The notes: generated by a model from the sequence alone, not told the origin. 64,000 nt of DNA from Hymenobacter sp. BT559 (GCF_017571525.1 NZ_JAGETY010000001.1:1-64000); one strand, 5' to 3'; shown: positions 24,582 to 34,604, numbered from the stretch's first letter. Numbers and translations: made by a program.

Positions 24582-25583
24582 TTACTTATTCTCTACCAGC
24601 CCCTTGGCCACCAGGTACTCGGCAATCTGCACGGCGTTGGTGGCGGCGCCTTTGCGCAGGTTGTCGGCTACTACCCACATATTGAGGGTGTTGGGCTGGG
24701 TTTCGTCGCGGCGCAGGCGGCCTACCAGCACGGCATCGCGTCCGTGGCTGTCCTTGGGCATGGGGTAGCTGTTCTGGCCAGGGTCGTCTACCAGCTCCAC
24801 GCCGTCGGTGTGGCGCAGGATGTCGCGCACTTCGCCGAGGTCGAAATCCTGAGCAAATTCGATGTTTATCGACTCTGAGTGGCCGCCCATCACGGGTACG
24901 CGCACGCAGGTAGCGGTGACGCGAATGCTGTCGTCGCCCATGATTTTCTTCGTTTCATTCACCATCTTCAGCTCCTCCTTGGTGTAGCCGTTGGGCTGAA
25001 ACACGTCGATGTGGGGCAGCACGTTCAGGTCGATGGCGTGCGGGTAAGCGGGATTGCTAACCGGCTGGCCGGCGCGCTCCTCCATGAGCTGGTCTACGGC
25101 TTTTTTACCGGTGCCGGTCACGCTCTGGTAGGTGCTCACTACGATGCGCTCGGCCTTGTACTTCTTGTGCAAGTCATTGAGCGCCACCACCAGCTGAATA
25201 GTCGAGCAGTTGGGATTGGCAATGATTTTATCGTTCTGGGTGAGCACGTCGGCGTTCACCTCAGGCACCACCAGCTTCTTGCCGGGGTCCATGCGCCAAG
25301 CCGAAGAGTTATCGACCACCACGGTGCCAACTTCGGCAAACTTGGGCGCAAATTCGAGGGATACGCCACCGCCCGCCGAGAAAATGGCAATGGCCGGGCG
25401 CGCCGCAATGGCCGTTTCCATGCTCACCACCGGGTAGTCGGTGCCTCGGAAGTGCACCACCGTGCCCACCGATTTGGCCGAGGCCACAGGCAATAATTCA
25501 GTAACGGGAAACTGGCGCTCAGCGAGCACTTTCAGCATCTCGGTGCCCACCAGCCCGGTGGCACCCACTACGGCAACTTTCAT
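24582..25583 (-). CDS. asd: Aspartate-semialdehyde dehydrogenase
   Basis: 333 residues. Starts MKVAVVGATGLVGTEML (NADP-binding GxxGxxG). Contains NPNCSTIQL with the catalytic Cys, and GGHSESINIEF. It reduces aspartyl phosphate to aspartate semialdehyde in Lys/Met/Thr and cell-wall DAP synthesis. ATG 25583 is chosen over the in-frame start at 25661, since the latter would add residues upstream of the Rossmann strand and swallow the promoter-like GACCTTTG at 25628-25635. Monocistronic with its own terminator. Confidence 0.95.
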   Translation of the reverse strand: MKVAVVGATGLVGTEMLKVLAERQFPVTELLPVASAKSVGTVVHFRGTDYPVVSMETAIAARPAIAIFSAGGGVSLEFAPKFAEVGTVVVDNSSAWRMDPGKKLVVPEVNADVLTQNDKIIANPNCSTIQLVVALNDLHKKYKAERIVVSTYQSVTGTGKKAVDQLMEERAGQPVSNPAYPHAIDLNVLPHIDVFQPNGYTKEELKMVNETKKIMGDDSIRVTATCVRVPVMGGHSESINIEFAQDFDLGEVRDILRHTDGVELVDDPGQNSYPMPKDSHGRDAVLVGRLRRDETQPNTLNMWVVADNLRKGAATNAVQIAEYLVAKGLVENK

Positions 25584-25627
25584 GAGGGTAGGAAATAAAA
25601 CTGCGAGCCAGCAAGAGGCCGCTAAAG

Positions 25628-25635
25628 CAAAGGTC
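25628..25635 (-). promoter_or_regulatory. -7-like element of asd
   Basis: GACCTTTG (G for T at the first base of TAnnTTTG), 44 bp upstream of the asd start. The same variant precedes the GNAT gene at 3560 and the CDF gene at 11697. The rest of the 25584-25950 divergent region is AT-rich and holds no gene. Confidence 0.45.
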
Positions 25636-25914
25636 GGCCAGCGCCCGCTAATTATCTGCATATGCGGCCCTACTACTTGGATGAGGCTGCGGTGCTACGC
25701 TGCCGCTACCGAGTTGAAGTTGTTCCCCTACTGGTATTACCCACGGCAAGGGAGCTTACTCTGGCATAAAATATTTATAAGAACAATAATAACGGAGATA
25801 ATCCTAATTTACTATCCACAGTAATTCTTACTGCCGAACTAGACAAGTTTAATTTTATTATAAATATGCAATTTTTAAGCCTTAAAATCAAAATTTTTTA
25901 CAATTTTGTTCCTT

Positions 25915-25922
25915 TATCTTTG
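25915..25922 (+). promoter_or_regulatory. -7 element of the beta-helix protein gene
   Basis: TATCTTTG in a strongly AT-rich stretch, 28 bp upstream of the ATG at 25951; no clean -33 box. Confidence 0.55.
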
Positions 25923-25950
25923 CCGTTGCTTTATCCCAACCATTTATCAT

Positions 25951-27864
25951 ATGAACCTAAAAGTACTATTCACGGCAGTCTTAGTTTTCACTCGTTTTAC
26001 TTATTCATTAGCGACCGACTACTATTTGAACGCTGCCGGTAATGATGCTGCAGCCGGAACCTCGGCAGCTCAAGCTTGGCGTACTACTGCGCGGGCCAGT
26101 GCCGCGCACTTTCAGCCTGGCGACCGCTTGTTACTGGCCGGAGGGCAAACCTTTGACGGTGGTCTCTGGCTACGGAGCAACAGCATGGGAACTGCCAGCA
26201 AGCCTATCACTATCCGCTCATACGGCACTGGCCAGGCAATTATACAAAGCGCTGACTCCTACGGGTTTTACGCGCAAAACACCGCAGGAATCGAGTTACA
26301 TAATTTGCGGTTCGAAGGCTCCGGCCGACTAACGAACAAAAACTCAGGCGTTGTTTTTTACCTCGACTCGGCTGATACCCACTTGAACCATTTGCGCCTC
26401 GACAGCCTCGATGTGAGTGGCTACCGCAATGACGGTATTTTGGTAGGCAGCTGGAATGGCCTAAGCGGCTATGCTGACGTGCGGATTACTAATTGCCAAG
26501 TGCACGCCAATGGTGAGGCCGGTCTTTGCTCCTACGCTTTTTACCCAGCTACCGGCCTAGCGCACCACGACTGGTACGTGGGGGGTTGCACAGCCTACGA
26601 CAACGCGGGCCGGGCCGATATCACAAATACGCACACGGGCAATGGCATCGTACTCTCGGGTATCGATGGCGCGCTTGTGGAAAAGTGCGTTGCCTACCAC
26701 AACGGGTGGCTTAATGCCAATCAAAGTGGCGGGCCAGTGGGCATTTGGGGCTGGAGCTGCAATAACCTCATTATTCAGCTCTGCGAATCGCACCACAATA
26801 TGTCTGGCACCAGCAAGGATGGGGGCGGCTTTGACCTCGATGGGGGCTGCACAAACTCAGTGCTACAATACAACTACTCGCATGACAACCAAGGCCCAGG
26901 CTACCTGCTGGCGCAATTTGGGGGCGCACCCGCCATGCACGACCTGACGGTGCGCTATAATATCAGTGAGAACGATGCCCGGAAGTATAATCAAGGTGCT
27001 ATCGAACTGTGGTCATCGGGTGACAACGGAGGCATCGTGCGGGCTAACATATACAACAATACCGTCTACCTGGGTGCAACGGCCGATGGCTCAGCACCTT
27101 CGGCAGCATATATCACGAGCGATGGCATTACGGCCGTCGCCCTACGTAATAATACGCTGCAAACTGCTCCGGGCCTGCCAGTTCTTATTTCGCGCACCGA
27201 CGCTGGCGTGCGGCTTGAGGGCAACTGCTACTGGACACCTGGGGCGGCGCTGCAACTGCTTTGGAACGGCACTACCTACTCATCACTATCAGATTGGCGC
27301 ACTGCCACCAGCCAGGAAACGCTTGATGCCGGTACCCGCCCAACGGGCCTATGCGCTGACCCAAGCATGAGCATCTTCACCACCAGCAGTGCCAACAGCA
27401 CACTCAGCACGGCCACGGCAGGCTACAACCCAAAGCCTACTTCGGCAGTGGTGGGCGCAGGCCTGCGGCTAACCGTCGAGTTCGGGTTAAATCCTGGCGA
27501 ACGCGATTTTTTCGGCAATCCTACTCCTGCCAACCAAGTAGCGGGCAACATCGGGGCATCTGAAGCGCGTGCCGCCCCGCTGGCCACTGCTGGGGCTGCT
27601 ACGCCAACAGCGGCTTGGTGCACTATCTTCCCGACCATCGTGCGCGACGAAGTACACGTAGTAACCGGCCAGCCGGCAGCGCTCGTTGAGGTTCAGCTTT
27701 TTGACCTGATGGGCCGCCTCTGCCATCAATGGCAGGTGCCAAGCGGGCAGCTGAGCGCCGACAGCCCGGGGCTAGCACTGCCTACCCTAGCGGCCGGCCA
27801 GTATGTACTGCAAGTTGGCTGTGGCACCCGTGTGCAACGCCAGAAGCTGGTAGTGAGCCGCTAG
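25951..27864 (+). CDS. Secreted right-handed beta-helix protein with T9SS sorting domain
   Basis: 637 residues. Signal peptide MNLKVLFTAVLVFTRFTYSLA. Residues ~25-440 show the repeated strand-turn pattern of pectate-lyase/chondroitinase-type parallel beta-helices (YLNAAGNDAAAGTSAAQAWRT at the start, then many xxNNxxxx/HDNxGPG turns). The C-terminal ~75 residues (IFPTIVRDEVHV ... VQLFDLMGRLCHQW ... LAAGQYVLQV ... QKLVVSR) match the type-A T9SS C-terminal domain. Probably a polysaccharide-binding or degrading enzyme; no catalytic set is certain. ATG 25951 gives the clean signal peptide. Base composition is more AT-rich than the flanks. Confidence 0.8.
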   Translation: MNLKVLFTAVLVFTRFTYSLATDYYLNAAGNDAAAGTSAAQAWRTTARASAAHFQPGDRLLLAGGQTFDGGLWLRSNSMGTASKPITIRSYGTGQAIIQSADSYGFYAQNTAGIELHNLRFEGSGRLTNKNSGVVFYLDSADTHLNHLRLDSLDVSGYRNDGILVGSWNGLSGYADVRITNCQVHANGEAGLCSYAFYPATGLAHHDWYVGGCTAYDNAGRADITNTHTGNGIVLSGIDGALVEKCVAYHNGWLNANQSGGPVGIWGWSCNNLIIQLCESHHNMSGTSKDGGGFDLDGGCTNSVLQYNYSHDNQGPGYLLAQFGGAPAMHDLTVRYNISENDARKYNQGAIELWSSGDNGGIVRANIYNNTVYLGATADGSAPSAAYITSDGITAVALRNNTLQTAPGLPVLISRTDAGVRLEGNCYWTPGAALQLLWNGTTYSSLSDWRTATSQETLDAGTRPTGLCADPSMSIFTTSSANSTLSTATAGYNPKPTSAVVGAGLRLTVEFGLNPGERDFFGNPTPANQVAGNIGASEARAAPLATAGAATPTAAWCTIFPTIVRDEVHVVTGQPAALVEVQLFDLMGRLCHQWQVPSGQLSADSPGLALPTLAAGQYVLQVGCGTRVQRQKLVVSR

Positions 27865-29261
27865 TAAGTCGGTGATGGCTGGGCCACTACCTTAAATGGA
27901 ATATTGGCAGTAGCTACACTCCCGTGGCCGTCGAATACACGCACGAAGAGGCGGTAAGTTCCAGGCGGCGGCATGCGCACGCGCACCTGCCGCCCGTGCG
28001 CCGGCTCGATGCAGCCTAGCACTGCCTCAGGCGGTGTGATGAGCCGCTTGCCCCTGACCTGAGATGGTAACTCGGGCAGCACTTCCCAACGAGTTGTCAG
28101 TGAGTCGCCCTCGGGGTCGGCTGCGGTTACTACAGCCGGGTAATACGCGCCGCTGAGCAGCACGGGGCTCATGGTATCAACCACACCCGCCAGCCGCAGC
28201 TCAGTAAGGCGGGGAGCCCGGTTGGCGGGGTAATGCCCCTGCCAAAGCTGCTGCAGCTCATCTACCAGCGCAGTTTTTTCGCCGGTAGGCTCAAATAGGC
28301 TGAACCAAGTAGGCGTATATTCAAACTTACTGCCCCAAAAGAAGATATAGCTTCCCATGCAATGGCTCGAATCGCGCTGAATCGCCTGCTCGTAGCGCAG
28401 ACGCATGAAGGCGGCCTTGGCTGTACTGCTTTGTTCTACTGGAGCCTCCCAAGTTGTATTATTAAATGCCTCCCAGAAGCCTCTACCCCCATATTCCGTT
28501 ACAACGTAAGGGCCATCCCACTGGCTTGCGCGTAACAGCGCCGGTAGTATACGTAGCGGCGAGTAGGTGTTCACCGATAGAAAGTCGAGGGCGGGCACCC
28601 ACCGCTTAAGGTCGACGGCGTGGTGGGCAAAGTCGGCCTGCGATACCGTGACTGGGTGGTAGGGGTCAAGCTCGTGGATGAGCAGGGCAATCTGATTGAG
28701 TGCCTCGTAAAACCGAGGGCTACTAGAGCTAATTTCTAATTCGTTAGCGATATTCCAGCACAATAGCGCGGGGTGGCGGCGATAGCGCAGCACCTGTTCC
28801 CGAACGCGCTCAAGCTGAGCCTGTACCTTTGCGGGGTCGTAGTAGCTAAAAGTTTTGCTCTCGAGCTCGAGCGATAAACCTAGCATCACAGTCAGATTTT
28901 GCTGCTGGGCTTTATCAAGCAAGGGGGCAGCGTAATCGGTACTCCAGAGGCGGATGGTATTGCCCCCAATTGCCCGTAGCTGTGCCAACTGTTGCACGCC
29001 GGCCCCTCCCCGTAAAAAATAAGGCCTACCCCCGCGTAACAGCCGGTAGCCTCGGGGCGTTCGCTGCACCTGCACGGCTACTACCCCGGGTGGCGGATGC
29101 GCTAAGTCAGCAGATGACACATGCTCCGGGGAAGCTGGCTGGCAGCCCTGCGCCAGGCCAACCAAGATTAGTCCCAATAAGCAACACACACATGCAACCC
29201 AATTGTAGTTTAAAAAAAACTCGGAATACTTTTTGCTACTTCCTTTTAGCGACAACACCAT
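27861..29261 (-). CDS. Glycoside hydrolase (GH2/GH5-type TIM barrel) lipoprotein
   Basis: 466 residues. Long N-terminus with lipobox GLAQGC (Cys40). TIM-barrel landmarks: GGNTIRLWSTDY, HPALLCWNIANELE (acid/base Glu174 after Asn), FLSVNTYSPL and YVVTEYGGRG (nucleophile Glu256). A C-terminal Ig/PKD-like domain (~355-460; ADPEGDSLTTRWEVLP ... TYRLFVRVFDGHG) follows. Substrate is not predictable; clan GH-A beta-glucanases/mannanases are the nearest idea. It is convergent with and overlaps the beta-helix gene by 4 bp, and divergent from the GT2 synthase. Confidence 0.8.
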   Translation of the reverse strand: MVLSLKGSSKKYSEFFLNYNWVACVCCLLGLILVGLAQGCQPASPEHVSSADLAHPPPGVVAVQVQRTPRGYRLLRGGRPYFLRGGAGVQQLAQLRAIGGNTIRLWSTDYAAPLLDKAQQQNLTVMLGLSLELESKTFSYYDPAKVQAQLERVREQVLRYRRHPALLCWNIANELEISSSSPRFYEALNQIALLIHELDPYHPVTVSQADFAHHAVDLKRWVPALDFLSVNTYSPLRILPALLRASQWDGPYVVTEYGGRGFWEAFNNTTWEAPVEQSSTAKAAFMRLRYEQAIQRDSSHCMGSYIFFWGSKFEYTPTWFSLFEPTGEKTALVDELQQLWQGHYPANRAPRLTELRLAGVVDTMSPVLLSGAYYPAVVTAADPEGDSLTTRWEVLPELPSQVRGKRLITPPEAVLGCIEPAHGRQVRVRMPPPGTYRLFVRVFDGHGSVATANIPFKVVAQPSPTY

Positions 29262-29278
29262 ACAATGATAAAATAACG

Positions 29279-29286
29279 CAAAATTA
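29279..29286 (-). promoter_or_regulatory. -7 element of glycoside hydrolase gene
   Basis: TAATTTTG on the minus strand, 17 bp upstream of the ATG at 29261. Confidence 0.5.
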
Positions 29287-29378
29287 GTTTCCCCTTCGGC
29301 ACTAACCTTCGTTATTTATTGAGCAAGACAAAATAAGTCATAATTTATTCAAGTTTTTTTATTGCTTTTCAAATCAAT

Positions 29379-29386
29379 TACCTTTG
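29379..29386 (+). promoter_or_regulatory. -7 element of GT2 synthase gene
   Basis: TACCTTTG with TTTT at 29356-29359 in the -33 position (19-bp spacer). It is consistent with a translation start at or after 29424. Confidence 0.55.
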
Positions 29387-29423
29387 ACATTCGTAACAAC
29401 GCCCCAACCGGACCGGGCGTTGC

Positions 29424-31901
29424 TTGCTTACCTGCTCTATCTACCGCTTTGTAAGTTCTTTTTACGCTATTTCGCCAACCCAATTGGCGGTTAATAAACT
29501 TTTCCTCTTGTCCAACTTTAATGCTTACCATCTCCATTTTCGGTCTGCAGCACAAAAATTAGGTCGGCGCTGGTTAGCAACGGCAGGTATACTATGCCTG
29601 CTGTACATGCTGTACTGGTTTACTCAGATAGCACAGCCAGGTTACGCCCCGCTCTACTGGCTAATGGTGGTTTCGCTCACCTATAAGGTGTTGTGGATAC
29701 TGCACGAGTGGTTTCACTACGTGCAGATAAGTGCGCCGGTACCCCCTGCATACCCCACCCGCCTGCGCACCGTAGACATGCTCACCACGGCCTGCCCTGG
29801 CGAGCCACACGCTATGATTATCGGCACCCTAGAGGCGATGCAGGCCGTGCGTTACCCACATACTAGCTACCTCTGCGATGAGGGTGACGACCCAGTGCTG
29901 CGCGCAGCCTGTGCCCGGCTAGGGGTAGTGCATGTGACGCGCCTGCTGAAAACTGATGCCAAAGCGGGCAATATTAATAACGCACTACGCCAAGCTACCG
30001 GCGAGCTCTGCGTGGTGCTTGACCCCGACCACGCGCCCACGCCTGACTTTCTGGACCACGTAACCCCCTATTTTGAGGATGACAGTGTAGGCTACGTGCA
30101 GGTAGTACAAGCCTATGGCAATCAAGCAGACAGCCTAGTGGCCCGCGGGGCCGCCGAGCAGACTTATCATTTTTATGGCCCCCTGATGATGGGGATGAAT
30201 GCGTATGACACTGTGCAGGCCATTGGCGCCAACTGCACGTTTCGGCGGGCAGCGCTCGACAGCATCGGGGGCCACGCGGCGGGCCTTACCGAAGATATGC
30301 ATACCGCCATGCGCCTGCACGCGGCAGGCTGGCAGTCGGCCTATGTGCCGCAGATAGTGAGCCGGGGCCTAGTGCCGTCTTCGCTGGCCGCCTTCTACGC
30401 CCAGCAGCTAAAATGGTCACGCGGTGCTTTCGACCTACTTTTTCGAGTATATCCCAAGCTTTTTGGGCGCTTTAGTTGGGCGCAGCGGCTACATTACCTT
30501 TTGCTGCCGCTTTACTTTTTATCGGGCGCTATTACGCTGATTGACTTCATCCTGCCTATTCTGTGTCTATACCTGAGCCAGCTTCCCCTAATAACTCGTC
30601 TAATTGACCTAGCTCAGTACACGCTTCCCTTCCTCATAGTGTCACTGCTGATTCATCAGCAGGCTCAGCGCTGGCTGCGTGAGCCTAGCGAAAGAGGTAT
30701 GCACTGGGCGGGAAACTTTTTACAGGTTAGCACATGGTGGGTATATACGCTAGGGCTGCTTTACGCTATAGCAGGAGTACGGGTCCCCTACATCCCCACG
30801 CCTAAGGAAGGCCGCCAAAGTAATGAATGGGGGCTGGCCATTCCCAACTTGCTCCTCATTGCGCTTCTGCTAGGTGCCTGCGTCTACGGCCGCAGTGCCG
30901 CCCCGGGCTATTATACTAACCTCATGGTGTATTTGGCTTTATTCAACGTGCTGCTGCTAACAGGCGCCGTGGGCCTGGGGCTGCATGAGGTGGTACACTG
31001 GCTAAGGCAACGCCTGACTACCCAGCCTCTGCGTTGGTTTACGCTAGCCGTATACCAGGGGCTAGCTCGCATTGGCACAGCACTTTTGCTTGGCGTTCAG
31101 CGCTATAGCCCCGGCGCTGCTTTGCTGCTGTTAGTCGCTTTTGGGCTTATTAGTTACCTGCGCCACGACCAACTAAGCCGCCAGCCTAGCGGATGGCTGC
31201 TAACCGGCGCTAATAGCGTGCACCTGGGCTGGGCCGCCGACCGCCCCGGCTCGCTGCTTTCTTACCCCGCTAGGCACTGGTGGCAGTTTACGGCATCTGC
31301 TACCCCGTACGCCATTGCCGCGCTACCCTTTGCAGCCACTGAGCCCATTCCAGAAGCCACCCGCCAGCTGGCACGCCACCAAGTGCCCCTGCTCAGCTGG
31401 GCAGTGCGTAGTGCCGATACCTGGCAGCCCGACTACTGGCTGCCCCTGGCCCGGCAGGTAGCCAGCCTACCGAGCCCAGTAATGCTGCGCCCGAACCTAA
31501 GTGCCCCTACTGCTTCGGCCTACCGGCGCGCCTGGCAGCATATGGTCCGCTCGTTCAAGCAGGCCCACGTCACAAATGCCGTCTGGGTCTGGACGCCTGA
31601 GGCCACCGACTCCCTTTTTCAGCGGTTTCCTGGCTCGGCCTATACCGACTGGCTGGCCTGCCGGCTGCAAGGCCAAGGCGATATGGCTAGCTACGCTGCC
31701 TTGCGCCCGCTGATGGCCCAGGATATTCTCTTGCACGACCTACCAGTATTGCTGCTAGCCCCTACCCCAGCAGCTAATCCCACCCAAGCTGGCCAACGTC
31801 TCAGCCAGCTTTACCCAGAGCTGAAGGCCATCGTTTTTGCTTCTCCCCAACGGCTGATGCCTTTAACTGCCCATACCCGGCCCAGCGCGGCCTGCCAATA
31901 A
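29424..31901 (+). CDS. Membrane glycosyltransferase family 2 (cellulose-synthase-like) with inactive GH26-like C-terminal domain
   Basis: 825 residues. Two N-terminal membrane helices, then a processive GT2 domain with YLCDEGDD, LDPDHAPTPDFLD (DxD), GLTEDMHTA (TED) and QQLKWSRGAFD (Q(Q/R)xRW variant). About 6-8 further helices follow to ~570. Residues ~590-825 resemble a GH26 mannanase-type barrel (PLLSWAVRS.., TNAVWVWTPEATDS, FPGSAYTDWLAC). However, where GH26 has its catalytic Glu residues the sequence reads MLRPNLSAPT and VLLLAPTPAA, so it looks inactive. No ATG exists at the natural N-terminus; TTG 29424 is the likely start, exact start uncertain. Likely makes or exports a beta-linked polysaccharide. 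Confidence 0.75.
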   Translation: MLTCSIYRFVSSFYAISPTQLAVNKLFLLSNFNAYHLHFRSAAQKLGRRWLATAGILCLLYMLYWFTQIAQPGYAPLYWLMVVSLTYKVLWILHEWFHYVQISAPVPPAYPTRLRTVDMLTTACPGEPHAMIIGTLEAMQAVRYPHTSYLCDEGDDPVLRAACARLGVVHVTRLLKTDAKAGNINNALRQATGELCVVLDPDHAPTPDFLDHVTPYFEDDSVGYVQVVQAYGNQADSLVARGAAEQTYHFYGPLMMGMNAYDTVQAIGANCTFRRAALDSIGGHAAGLTEDMHTAMRLHAAGWQSAYVPQIVSRGLVPSSLAAFYAQQLKWSRGAFDLLFRVYPKLFGRFSWAQRLHYLLLPLYFLSGAITLIDFILPILCLYLSQLPLITRLIDLAQYTLPFLIVSLLIHQQAQRWLREPSERGMHWAGNFLQVSTWWVYTLGLLYAIAGVRVPYIPTPKEGRQSNEWGLAIPNLLLIALLLGACVYGRSAAPGYYTNLMVYLALFNVLLLTGAVGLGLHEVVHWLRQRLTTQPLRWFTLAVYQGLARIGTALLLGVQRYSPGAALLLLVAFGLISYLRHDQLSRQPSGWLLTGANSVHLGWAADRPGSLLSYPARHWWQFTASATPYAIAALPFAATEPIPEATRQLARHQVPLLSWAVRSADTWQPDYWLPLARQVASLPSPVMLRPNLSAPTASAYRRAWQHMVRSFKQAHVTNAVWVWTPEATDSLFQRFPGSAYTDWLACRLQGQGDMASYAALRPLMAQDILLHDLPVLLLAPTPAANPTQAGQRLSQLYPELKAIVFASPQRLMPLTAHTRPSAACQ

Positions 31902-32000
31902 CCAGCGAGCCAGCTTCGCCCTCGGCCGCTCGGGCGGCTTAAAATATACTTTCAGGAATACGCCCGTACTTAGATGTGCCCTAATTCACCGGGCCATTCG

Positions 32001-34604
32001 ATGAAGTCTGTTTTCCTGCTCTTTTGGCTGTGGCCCATGCTCGCACTAGCCCAGCTCACCGACTCGTTTGCCGATGGCAACTTTACCACTAGCCCCACCT
32101 GGACAGGCGACGCCGGTAGCTTCGTAGTAGCCAGCCAGGTGCTGCAGAGCGCCGGGCCGGCCGTTACGGGCACGCAGCTGCAACTCGTGACGCCCTGCCG
32201 GGCCAGCACCGGCACCACCTGGGAGTTTTGGGCTAACCTGAAGCTCGCCACCTCCGCCAGCAACCTAGCCGACGTGTGGCTGCTGGCCTCGCAGGCCGAC
32301 CTCAAAAGCCCGGCCACCAAGGGCTACTTTGTGCGCCTGGGCGGCACCGACGACGAGGTAAGTCTTTTCCGCAAAGACTCGGCCCGCAGCCCGGTATTGG
32401 TACTTGATGGCCAGAACGGCACCCTAGCCAGCACCAACAACCTGGTGCGCGTGCGCGTAACCCGCTCGGCACAAGGCCAGTGGACGCTAGCGCGCGACCT
32501 CACTGGCGGCCGCGCCTTCGTGGCCGAGGCTAGCCAGCCCACCGACAATACCTACCAGCGCAGCGCCGTGGTGGGCGTATCGCTGCTTTACTCCTCGGCC
32601 AATGGCAGGAACTTTTACTTCGACGATTTCAGCGTGACCGATGCCACGGCGCCGCTGCTCGTGCGAGCTGCTGCCACGGATGCCCGCACCGTTGACGTGG
32701 TTTTTAATGAAGCTGTAGATGCAGCGGTGGCCGCCGACCCCAGCCACTACCGGTTGGCCACCGGCGCAGTGCCTACGGCGGCCGTGGTATCGCCCCTGAA
32801 CCCGGCGGTGGTGCGGCTAATTTTCGGGCAGGATTTTGGGGTGGCGAACACACTGGAAGTGCGTCAGCTGGCCGACCTCTACGGCAACGTGGCGGCCGGG
32901 CCACTCATAGCCGCCTTTGCCGGCGTGCCCGTGGCGCCCCAGGTGGGCGAGCTGCTGCTCACCGAAATCATGGCTGATGAAACGCCCGTAGTGGGGCTAC
33001 CGGCTTCGGAGTTTGTGGAGCTTTATAACAACTCGGCTAAAGCACTGAGCCTGCGCGGAGTGCGCTTGCTCAAGCCCGGCAGCACTACCGCCGCCCTGCT
33101 GCCCGACACCGCCCGCCTGCTGCCCGGCCAGTACGCCGTGCTGTGCGGCAGCACCCGGGCCCCGCAGTTTGCAGCTTATGGCAAGGTATATGGCCTCACC
33201 AACTTTCCTTCACTTACGAATGCCGGCGACCAGCTGGTAGTGCGCGGCCCGGGTGGCACTACGCTCTTCGAAATCACCTACGCCGACACCTGGTACCGCG
33301 ACCTGCGCAAGGCCCAAGGCGGCTGGACTTTGGAGATGATAGACCCCACTAGCTACTGCGGCGGAGCCACCAACTGGCGGGCCAGCCAGGACCCTAGCGG
33401 CGGCACGCCCGGCCGCCGCAACAGCGTGGCCGCCTCCAACCCCGACCGCACGCCCCCTAGCCTGCTCGGCGCGGTAGCCCTCACCCCTACCACCATCCGC
33501 CTCAGCTTTGGCGAGAAGCTCGACAGCGCGGCCGTGGCTAGCCCGGCGCTCTACACCCTGCAAAGCAGCACAGGCACCGCGCCGGCCGTGAGCCGGGCGG
33601 TGCCTGTCGGGCCCGATTTCCGAGCTGTCGACCTCACCGTGAGCCCGGCGCTGCTGCCCAGCCGGCCACTCACGGTGGCCGTGGCCCGCGCTACCGATTG
33701 CGTCGGCAATGCCAGCAGCGCGCTTACCACGGCGGGCGTAGCCTTGCCCGAAACTGCGCAACCCGGCGATGTGGTCGTTAATGAAGTGCTTTTCAACCAC
33801 GCGCCCGGCGGCGTGTACTTCGTGGAGCTGCTGAACCGCTCGCTGCGCTACGTCAACCTGCAAGGGTATCAGCTTACCAATCAGAAGGCTAGCGGCAGCG
33901 GCGCAGCCGTTATCAGCCCTAGCGTGCCGTATGTGCTAGCGCCCGGCAAGCTCGTGGCGCTGACTTCGGACGTGGGTATTTTGCAGGCGCAGTACCCTAC
34001 CAGCAGCGAGCCGGCTGCCCTGCTGGCCGTGGCTGGCTTCCCGGCGCTGGATAATAGCGCGGGCACCATCTCTATCTACAACGCCAGCGGCGCCGAGCTC
34101 GACCATTACGCCTACGACAAAAGCCAGCAGCTGAGCTTGCTAAGCGCCCAGGTTGGGGTAAGCCTGGAGCGCATTCGGGCGCAGGGCCCTAGCGCGGCCA
34201 GCAACTTTCACTCGGCGGCCAGCACCGTAAATTTTGCCACGCCCGGCCGGCCCAACTCGCAGGCCCAGGATGCCGTGGGCAACGGCCAGGAACTGAGCAT
34301 GGCGCCTGAGCTCTTCACCCCCGATGATGATGGCCAGCAAGACTTTACGACGCTTAACTACCAGCTCGACCAGCCTGGCTACGTCGGCTCGGTGACGGTG
34401 TACGACGCCCTGGGCCAGCTCACACGCCGCCTGCTGCGCAACGAGAGCCTGCCCACCACCGGCTTTGTGCAGTGGGACGGCCTCGACGAGCACGGCCGCA
34501 AGGCCGCCGTGGGCTACTACATCGTGCACGTCGAGCTGTTTCGGCCCAGCGGCGGCGAGCGGCGCGAGTACCGCAAAACGGTAGTAGTAGGCGCGCGCCT
34601 ATGA
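32001..34604 (+). CDS. Exported lamin-tail-domain protein with Ig-like repeats and C-terminal FlgD-like domain
   Basis: 867 residues. Signal peptide MKSVFLLFWLWPMLALAQ. Residues ~20-215 form a concanavalin-like beta region. SbsA Ig-like units at ~215-310 (VDVVFNEAVDAAVAADPSHYRL) and ~495-590 (RLSFGEKLDSAAVASPALYTL) alternate with lamin-tail domains at ~320-470 (LLLTEIMADETPVVG ... EFVELYNNS) and ~605-745 (VVNEVLFNHAPGG ... YFVELLNRS). The C-terminus (~755-867) has ELFTPDDDGQQDF and VQWDGLDEHGRKAAVGYYIVHVEL, typical of FlgD-like/gliding-associated exported domains. Function unknown. ATG 32001 gives the signal peptide. Confidence 0.85.
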   Translation: MKSVFLLFWLWPMLALAQLTDSFADGNFTTSPTWTGDAGSFVVASQVLQSAGPAVTGTQLQLVTPCRASTGTTWEFWANLKLATSASNLADVWLLASQADLKSPATKGYFVRLGGTDDEVSLFRKDSARSPVLVLDGQNGTLASTNNLVRVRVTRSAQGQWTLARDLTGGRAFVAEASQPTDNTYQRSAVVGVSLLYSSANGRNFYFDDFSVTDATAPLLVRAAATDARTVDVVFNEAVDAAVAADPSHYRLATGAVPTAAVVSPLNPAVVRLIFGQDFGVANTLEVRQLADLYGNVAAGPLIAAFAGVPVAPQVGELLLTEIMADETPVVGLPASEFVELYNNSAKALSLRGVRLLKPGSTTAALLPDTARLLPGQYAVLCGSTRAPQFAAYGKVYGLTNFPSLTNAGDQLVVRGPGGTTLFEITYADTWYRDLRKAQGGWTLEMIDPTSYCGGATNWRASQDPSGGTPGRRNSVAASNPDRTPPSLLGAVALTPTTIRLSFGEKLDSAAVASPALYTLQSSTGTAPAVSRAVPVGPDFRAVDLTVSPALLPSRPLTVAVARATDCVGNASSALTTAGVALPETAQPGDVVVNEVLFNHAPGGVYFVELLNRSLRYVNLQGYQLTNQKASGSGAAVISPSVPYVLAPGKLVALTSDVGILQAQYPTSSEPAALLAVAGFPALDNSAGTISIYNASGAELDHYAYDKSQQLSLLSAQVGVSLERIRAQGPSAASNFHSAASTVNFATPGRPNSQAQDAVGNGQELSMAPELFTPDDDGQQDFTTLNYQLDQPGYVGSVTVYDALGQLTRRLLRNESLPTTGFVQWDGLDEHGRKAAVGYYIVHVELFRPSGGERREYRKTVVVGARL

